From Polytrichum commune (lineage: Eukaryota; Streptophyta; Polytrichopsida; Polytrichales; Polytrichaceae): DNA of 64,000 nt. Shown here in pieces: positions 57,624-64,000 of the stretch (within the stretch, counting starts at the first letter, position 1; every line of letters begins with the position of its first letter). The notes below the pieces were generated by a model. It was not told the origin of the DNA. It was given only the letters and a program-made list of their open reading frames with translations, and ran no database searches. Position numbers and translations under genes: made by a program. The stretch is taken from NCBI GenBank assembly GCA_950295325.1, contig OX485806.1, positions 36,644,001 to 36,708,000 on the forward strand, in the 5' to 3' direction.

Positions 57624-57709
57624 GGGCGAACCAACCCGTACACTGGGTCCTTGGAGGCAAGGGTTTAGGCATCCAACAAGAAATGAGGAGTGTATGGGTT
57701 GGTTCGCCC
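57624..57709. repeat. Short fold-back family FB1, copy 1
   Basis: Begins GGGCGAACCAACCCGTACAC and ends with a GGGTTGGTTCGCCC block, its approximate complement; the middle is GGAGGCAAGGGTTTAGGCAT. Related copies are at 59300-59388, 60001-60062 and 60367-60450. Confidence 0.75.
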
Positions 57710-58407
57710 AAATCATGTTCGAGCGAGGCAACCCATCTCATTGTTGCCAAGGCAAAGGGAGCCAAGTAAAATTTCAGCCCCCTTTTCTTTGCAGGTAATT
57801 AATTTCAAGTGGGTCTTTCTAGACTGGTTCGGGGCCCATGATGCTAATTACTCAACACTCGTCACTCGTTGTGTGGGTTCTCATAATATAACAATCGGAT
57901 GCTCGAAAAGTTGCGCATGAATACTTAGGGGTTGTTTACACCATGGACCATGCAGGTGTCCCAAGGTCTTGTAGAATAGGTGATTGACTGTTGAACTCGT
58001 CCCGAAACTACTTTGGTTTACACCAAGGAAAAAAAATATCACAGTGATCATGGAGTTCGAGGTCCCCGAAAGACATATTTTAAGGCCTACATTATCCATT
58101 GACATGGTCCAACATGTTTTGCGGTGGGGGAGGCAAAAGAGGTGCTCGGGTTAAAAAAAAAATTAAAAAAAAAAACCCGGGCCCATGGTAGAGAAATGTT
58201 ATTATAATGGAATTTTAATGAATTATTTTTGGGGCAAGAGAAGATGAAGATAAGAGAAGACAAGAGAATGATCGAACTTGAAAAAAACTAAAAATCAAAA
58301 TCAAAATTGCCCTTTTTGGGCATATATTAAAAAAATCAACAAATTCACATTTCGGTGCATGTCATTCTTTTCGGTCCGCATTCGGTTTACACCTAGTATT
58401 TGAGTGT

Positions 58408-58580
58408 CACTTACTATTTGGAATCACGCAATTGATATGTTTATTTATTGTGTATCTTATATTTTACCAACAATTGTTAAATTGGTTGTTTGAACATTAT
58501 GCAACATTAACAACTTCACTTGGTGAAAATTTACATCAATAATAAAAGATATAGTATTATGTAACTCCAAACAGTAAGTG
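58408..58580. mobile_element. MITE family A, copy 2, uninterrupted
   Basis: 173 bp with ends CACTTACTATTTGG and CCAAACAGTAAGTG. Similar along its length to 20431-21027 once that copy's nested element is removed. No coding capacity. Confidence 0.7.
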
Positions 58581-58605
58581 CCCATTTCTTATGACTACTT
58601 TGCAA

Positions 58606-59000
58606 ATATGTGTAGGTTGCATATGAATTTTTTTTAAAAGGTGGTAGAATCTTTATATGTTTTTAGATCTATGGAGTTTTTAAAAAAAATCCCAAGCTAT
58701 CTAGCTTCTATGGAATTTTAGGCCCATGTCTTAACAAAACTTTGCGAATTTATGTAGGTTGCATATGAATTTATTATTTTCAATAATAAACATCAGTAGA
58801 CTCTTTATATTTGTTCAAATATATGGATTTAAAAAAAAAACATTCCAAGCTATTCAACTTGGCCAAAGTGTGCCCTTCCTAAAACAACCTTGGGAATTTT
58901 TGTAGGTTGCATATGATTTTCTTTTTTGGAAAATAGAATCTTTATCGATTTTTGGATCTGTGGAATATTTTTGGAAATTTTCCAAGAAATTAGGCTATTT
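58606..59000. repeat. Three diverged tandem units of about 150 bp
   Basis: Each unit contains TGTAGGTTGCATATGA, an A/T-rich stretch, a CTTTAT..GTTTTT..ATCTATGGA-like phrase and CCAAGCTAT or CCAAGAAAT. Non-coding. Confidence 0.7.
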
Positions 59001-59299
59001 GATAGTTTATATTAGGCTTTTAGTTTTCAATACTCGCTTAGGTTTTACATATCTGCCCAAAGTCGTGAAGCCAAACGATGAGGCTTACATAGTGACCACA
59101 TGCTCAAAATGACATAAATTAGTCACAAAGACCGTGGCCATGAGCCATATCACTAGGGTGTAAAAGTGACCACCCAAAATGATCCTTTTGTATGACTTAA
59201 AATTTGATTTGGCTTGAAGCCAAGTGGGCTCCAAACATGATAATTTTAGTACATAGTGAAATGCACAATGAAAATCACGAGACTTGGGAACCAATTGTA

Positions 59300-59388
59300 G
59301 GGTTGGGGCAAAACACCCCGTACACTGGTTCCTTGAAGGCAAGAGTTTAGGCATTCAACAAGGAACGAGTGCATGGGTTGGTTCAGCC
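59300..59388. repeat. Fold-back family FB1, copy 2
   Basis: CACCCCGTACACTGGTTCCT, then AGGCATTCAACAAGGAACGA and ATGGGTTGGTTC. An R1 copy begins immediately after it, and an FB1-like phrase TTCGCCCAAATCC resumes beyond, so R1 may have inserted into FB1. Confidence 0.7.
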
Positions 59389-59396
59389 CTATGATC

Positions 59397-59606
59397 GGGG
59401 AGAACTGGCAGTTAGTTACATATGAACCGTTTGAGTTTGAGAATTAACCGGTTGAAGTTCAACAGTGCAAGAAAATTATCGATCATTTAGGAGGAATTTA
59501 AAGAATATACCCGAATCTAATAAAGGAAAACTGAAGGATGTCAACATGTAACCGGTTGGACTTGCAAACACTAGGATCTCAACCGATTATGCCCAAAAAT
59601 CTCCCC
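59397..59606. repeat. Dispersed repeat R1, best-bounded copy
   Basis: Starts CGGGGAGAACTGGCAG and ends AAAAATCTCCCCG, so the outer CGGGGAGA is inverted at the two ends. This suggests R1 is a MITE of about 210 bp. It contains GTAACCGGTTGGACTTGCAA, the family hallmark. Confidence 0.6.
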
Positions 59607-59767
59607 GATCACTAGTTCGCCCAAATCCATTTGTAGTGCAAGAAATTACTTTTTATATATAATATAAACAGGTTTGGATTCTTCTGTACTCATGATTAAT
59701 AACATGAGAATAATGGAGTACTGTATAGCATGTGTATTGTTGGCAATGGATCCCTAGTATAGGGATG

Positions 59768-60353
59768 AGTATATACTATATAGATAGTGAACCGTGTACA
59801 CCAATCCATAGGGTTGCGTGTAGTATGCACTTTAGGCCGTATATACCTGGATGCCACTTGGATGAGAATCTCAAATGCTATACGTAGGCATACTTACCAT
59901 TTGTTGCAACACCCTTAAATGTTCACACTTCTTAAATTGGATACGTATATTTGAGTGAAGACTATATGGTAAGCATCATTTTCACTAAATAGGGGATGGT
60001 GCCTTGGAGGCAAGGATTTAGGCATCCAACAAGGAACGAGTGTATAAATTGGTTCGCCCAAATCCAATACGAGTTGGTTATTAGTTACGAGTGTGAGTGA
60101 CTCCTAAATCCTTGCCTCCAAGGCACCAACCCCATGTTAAATGAATAATGATGCTTACCATATAGTCTTCGCTCAAATATACGTATCCAATTTAAGAAGT
60201 GTGACCATTTAAGGGTGTTGCAACAAATGGTAAGTATGCCTACGTATAGCATTTGAGAATCTCATCCAAGTGGCATCCAGGTCCATACGGCCTAAAGTGC
60301 ATACTACACGCAACCCTATGGATTGGTGTTCACAACCACCATCTATATACTCA
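59768..60353. repeat. Large inverted repeat, arms about 250 bp, spacer about 80 bp
   Basis: The left arm (59768-60022) and right arm (60103-60353) are near-complementary along their whole length. They share GGGTTGCGTGTAGTATGCAC, CTGGATGCCACTTGGATGAG and TTACCATTTGTTGCAACACC, each matched by its complement in the other arm. There are only scattered substitutions. The spacer is the second half of an FB1 copy plus about 40 other bases. A transcript would fold into a very long hairpin. It does not encode protein. Confidence 0.9.
60001..60062. repeat. Fold-back family FB1, copy 3 (partial)
   Basis: CTTGGAGGCAAGGATTTAGG, then CATCCAACAAGGAACGAGTG and TTGGTTCGCCCAAATCC. Its first part belongs to the arm of the large inverted repeat, the rest to the spacer. 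Confidence 0.7.
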
Positions 60354-60366
60354 TGTCTATGGATTT

Positions 60367-60450
60367 GGGCGAACCAACCCATACACTCGTTCCTTGTTGG
60401 ATGCCTAAATCCTTGTCTCCAAGGAACCAGTGTACGGGTTGGTTCACCCC
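60367..60450. repeat. Fold-back family FB1, copy 4 (inverted)
   Basis: GGGCGAACCAACCCATACAC at the left and GGGTTGGTTCACCCC at the right, in reverse orientation to copy 3. It follows the right arm of the large inverted repeat. Confidence 0.7.
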
Positions 60451-60459
60451 AGCCCTCGT

Positions 60460-61880
60460 ATCGGGCCGTGCTTTTCTTATTACCCTCTTGATAGGTGTTA
60501 TGACACCACATCCTTATGTAGGTTCACATTTGTTTGTCAATTTGAGTAGTGTTGATTACGGCATCGACTTGCGGTTTTGAGTTACCAAGATAAAGTCAAT
60601 TTCACATACCAACACATGAAGACACATGGAACTTGGTGTATTAAATTTTTAGTAAATTGGAAATCTATGAATTTTTTTTGGGAACTAGTGTTAATTGTGA
60701 AGTAATGTACCTACTTGGTGTAGTGATAGACACACACCAAGAAGACACGTGTTTCCATAGGTCCTATGTGACACTTTGAGGTAACATGGAGAATATTCAC
60801 TTTGATAGCTTATGATTAACTTTTGCATCTCTTTTCTAAATCACAAACTTAAAATTATGAGATTCTCTAATCCTCAATTTTTTTTGGGTTGCTAATTGGT
60901 TAAGATTTCCCAAACGCAACTACAATGCAACTGGTCAAAATTATATGTGGAGTTGGAATATCATTACAGGTTGAGTGCAAAATTTACTTTTTGGGATCAC
61001 AATGTCATGCCTATCAAAAATATTGCATGCAATGGGACATAGTTCCTTTAACCTTAAATGCCAAGGACGAATTTTGAAAATTGAGACACTTTAGATGACA
61101 TACTTTCAATACTCTAATTTTTATTTACTTAAAAAATGGTTATAATTCATTCCATTATTACATGAACATATAGTTGAAAGCTAAATTTATCATTTTGGCA
61201 TGCCAAAAATCCTTGTATAAGATTTGAATTGTAAATATTCACAACAATCCATAGCTTCAATAGTTGCTACTTATATACGGGATGGTTTGAATGATGCAAG
61301 AAAGACAAAAATGTAAAATTTAAAATTGATGGGTTAAAAAAACTAGGTGTTGTATAGAACTGTAGATGGAGCCATTTCTTCATATACTTGACTGTATTTG
61401 TACCTAATCTTCAATATTTCAATAAGGAGTATTTTCTTGTGATGACTAAAGCTGAAGTTATGAACAACATTTTATTTTCATTTATCTTGTCTCCAATGTC
61501 CTGTCGGGGCGTCATTGATGTTTAAGGATTGAGCTGCAAACTTCAAGGTTTCTACCACGTCATTATGGCTAATTAGCATTGTGCTTAGCTTGTTAGCACT
61601 TAATTCAAACATTATTTGCATACACAAGACTAAATGGATAGTCAGGTTGGAGCCAGTGTGTATGTTTGACAAAAATCATTTGACGTTCAACTTCAAATCC
61701 AAAGTGTCACGTGATGTTTTCAAAAATAAGAATGAATGTCAATTGACATGTACATTTTATTCTAAAATGTCATCTCGATTTTGGGTTACACAATATTTTG
61801 GAAAAACTAATATTTTGAATAATCAAAATACGATCTTGATTTGTAACAAAAAAGAACTATTAATCGAGCGTAAGTATCCT
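60460..61880. other. AT-rich non-coding DNA
   Basis: No motif-bearing frame. A weak relative of R4 lies near 61366-61410. Confidence 0.4.
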
Positions 61881-61886
61881 TTGGTG

Positions 61887-62135
61887 TCACATGTTTCTCC
61901 AAATGTTGAAGATGGTAGCGCAATCCATTACATCCACTTCAAGCCCACAAAGAGAGAACTGCATAAGAGCATCAAGGGTCTTCAAGTTCAACTTATTGCG
62001 CAAGTGGCTTTTGATTGCATTTTGTTTGGAAAATCCTCTCTCATAAATAGCTATACTTGATGAAATGAGTATAATTTTTTTGCCAAAGTTGTATAAGTTT
62101 AGGCCAATTTGTGTGCCATTCCAAATTGATGGCAT
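61887..62135 (-). pseudogene. C-terminal hAT transposase fragment (dimerisation region)
   Basis: On minus the frame reads LISSSIAIYERGFSKQNAIK, then SHLRNKLNLKTLDALMQFSL, then ATIFNIWRN before a stop at 61887. ERGFSxxNxIKxxLRNxLxxxTLDxLMxxSL is the well-known C-terminal signature of one hAT group. About 83 codons remain. Upstream text (62140-62247) has the right direction but no clear family motif. No termini of the parent element were found. It is unrelated to the shorter hAT fragment at 10488-10778, which belongs to another group. Confidence 0.75.
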
Positions 62136-62259
62136 TTAAATCACAGACCCAACAACAATATTGCTTCCAATCCAGCTTCAATTGATACATTTTGAATTGT
62201 ACATTGTACATTAAACTCAATTTGAAAGGGATCTTTGCATTATGCAAAGATTACCTCAA

Positions 62260-64000
62260 GTCACATCAATGTCAAGCTAAGACGCCTTCAAATTAGCCCA
62301 ATATTTAACCAACCAAAGCATCACTTTTCAAGATCTGCTAGGGCAAATTGGTCATTCATATACTTGCATGAAAACAGTCGTGGAAATACATCCACAAGAG
62401 ACCACGAACAATGGTCTTGTCGGCCTTGTATTTAGCCTTCACCACCTCTCTAATCATCGTCTCAGATGTAAAGCCTTCCCGGGTACAAAGGAAATTACAA
62501 GAACAAGGCTAAACTTAAGTATTTAAGTGAGTGTAGGAAGTTCTCCTATTGTTATGGGTTACATTTTTACATACTTGAGCTGCAGTTTATAATAGTTAGG
62601 TTTCCTAGTAATACTTGCCATTTCGATTTCTAGCATGTCAATTGACGTGCATTTTTTTTTGTGTGCAAGTTTTTTTGTGTCAAAAGTGAAATACTTGCAA
62701 AAACTTTGTCAAACATACACATTGGTCGGAGCTTCAAGGTGTCTACACAAACTTGTCCATGATGGATATAGGGGCTTTGGTAAGAAAAGAAAAGATAACG
62801 CCCGTACTATGTGTACCGGCGTGAATGTGAGCCCGTTAACCCTATATTGATCTCGGGGATCCGAGATGGGGCTTTGGTACAACTAAGTTGGCTAAAGAAT
62901 TGAAAGTTGATTCATTCCAACTAGACCACACTACTAGTACGAATTTACGTAAACAACACGAAGCTTTAGCTGATATTTGTTGCTAGAGCTCCGTGATGTC
63001 TACGCAAACTTATACAATGGGAAGCGCTTTGAATTCTTATATAGTTTGAAATGATCTATAATGACAATGCCAATAGATATTCTAAATTTGTCCAATAAAA
63101 TTTAGTTGGAACGAATCGGTCATCGATGTATATTAGAAATCTTATAATTACTAGAACCCCTAGATGCATGCACGATATTGAATGAGTTTACTTAGACACC
63201 ATGAAGCTCTAGCTGATACTTGTTGAAGACTTGTCGATTTTGATCAAGAGCATTGTATGTAGACTCTCATAGCTTGATTAATAATTTGTGCATGTATAAG
63301 TGGTGCATGAGTCCAATTGGGGGACAGGGATGAGTTCCGGAGTAGTGAACAAACAATTGCAGAATTTAGGCAAGGGGTCATACAAGCCCAAGTAGATCAA
63401 GTTGGTGGTAGAGATATAGTACAACAGTGGGACAATGGTTGTTTGGTATTTGGGCCTTAATATGTGGTCACTCTTTTTTATTGGATACCTACTAGGTTGG
63501 ACATGTGTCGTTCTGATACGTTGCACCCATGCAACCACATGCCCATGGATATGTGCCAAATGCATGTATGGTCGTGCCCATAAAGCCCCCCCCCCCCCCG
63601 GCATTGTCATCACATCTCCCCCCTAGCTCCCATTGTCATGGTCACCACCTCCTCTAGGTTTCTCCTACTATACCTACCCCTAAGCCCATCATCTTTTGAC
63701 CTTTTAACATGTTTTTGGGGAAGATCTTTGGTATGTATCCCCTTTACTTTGAAAAGTTTTTACTTTTTAGGCAAGATTGGTGGGGAATGGTGGGAAATGG
63801 TAGGGCGATGGCCATTATTACTAGTCATGTTCATCGTTGTACATTAGATATATGCAAAAAATGGTATATGGCAAGGTACACTCTAAAGTCAGTAATATCA
63901 CGCTTGTGGCAACCAAAGTGTATGTGATATTAAGGAGTTATGCAATATTAATATGAATGTTTAATAAAAGAAAATTAGTGTAGCATGTGACATGAAGGAA
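62260..64000. other. Intergenic, no gene recognised
   Basis: Contains a loosely repeated phrase CGAAGCTTTAGCTGATATTT (62960) and TGAAGCTCTAGCTGATACTT (63205), a T run at 62651-62659 and a run of 14 C at 63586-63599. No domain-bearing frame to the window end. Confidence 0.4.

Noticed and set aside
61581-62060. Plus-strand frame of 159 codons
   Set aside because: Its second half is antisense to the hAT dimerisation fragment, and the first half has no motif.
1-64000. tRNA, rRNA and prokaryotic-type features
   Set aside because: No cloverleaf-like box A/box B pair, rRNA landmark, operon structure or ribosome-binding pattern was recognised by eye; a covariance-model scan would be decisive.

Overview
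This is nuclear DNA of a land plant: genes are spliced, intergenic stretches are long and AT-rich, and the transposon families are plant types (PIF/Harbinger with a NAM-associated ORF1, CACTA/En-Spm, hAT, and many MITEs). A diverged TIR-type resistance-gene relic and a pseudokinase with an MLKL-like helical N-terminus suggest a non-seed plant, perhaps a moss. That assignment is an inference from family resemblance and is weak.

Layout. 0.4-2.35 kb: relic of a TIR/NB-ARC/LRR gene on the minus strand. 4.74-5.86 kb: a TIR element with a TA target duplication. 5.95-11.37 kb: a decayed Harbinger element (5.4 kb, TSD TCA) with ORF1 and transposase pseudogenes pointing away from each other, and a 1.1-kb hAT element (8-bp TSD) nested inside. 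14.72-18.57 kb: a structurally complete Harbinger element (TSD TTA) with a spliced ORF1 and an intact DDE transposase that converge. 20.4-21.0 kb: a MITE inside a MITE, with the uninterrupted relative at 58.4 kb. 21.4-24.1 kb: non-coding, LTR-like, with tandem repeats. 27.06-27.88 kb: a decayed gene of an unrecognised, probably mobile, family.

28.468-44.937 kb: matching CACTA ends (23 of 24 terminal bases) with AGT on both sides define a composite element of about 16.5 kb. It holds N- and C-terminal scraps of a TNP2-like transposase, decayed exons of a second (TnpA-like) gene, a SET-domain pseudogene, a GC-rich island with a roughly 2-kb frame broken only by two stops, and younger MITEs. A repeat at 9.4 kb resembles the rejoined flanks, so it serves as an empty-site comparison.

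46.45-51.23 kb, minus strand, holds the one locus that looks like a host protein-coding gene. Three long open segments join in frame through two plausible introns (331 and 164 bp). The predicted product of about 1,428 residues has an uncharacterised N-terminus, an MLKL-like helical region, a protein kinase domain whose HRD motif reads HSG (a predicted pseudokinase), an acidic linker, an F-box and a kelch-like domain. If the gene model is right, it is an SCF-type substrate adaptor with a built-in pseudokinase, and it is the most interesting candidate in the window.

53-64 kb is mostly dispersed and fold-back repeats: a short fold-back family in four copies, a near-perfect inverted repeat with arms of about 250 bp (59.77-60.35 kb), hairpins, tandem repeats and a second hAT transposase fragment. 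I recognised no tRNA, rRNA or CRISPR, and found no pair of LTRs. All family assignments come from motif recognition by eye.
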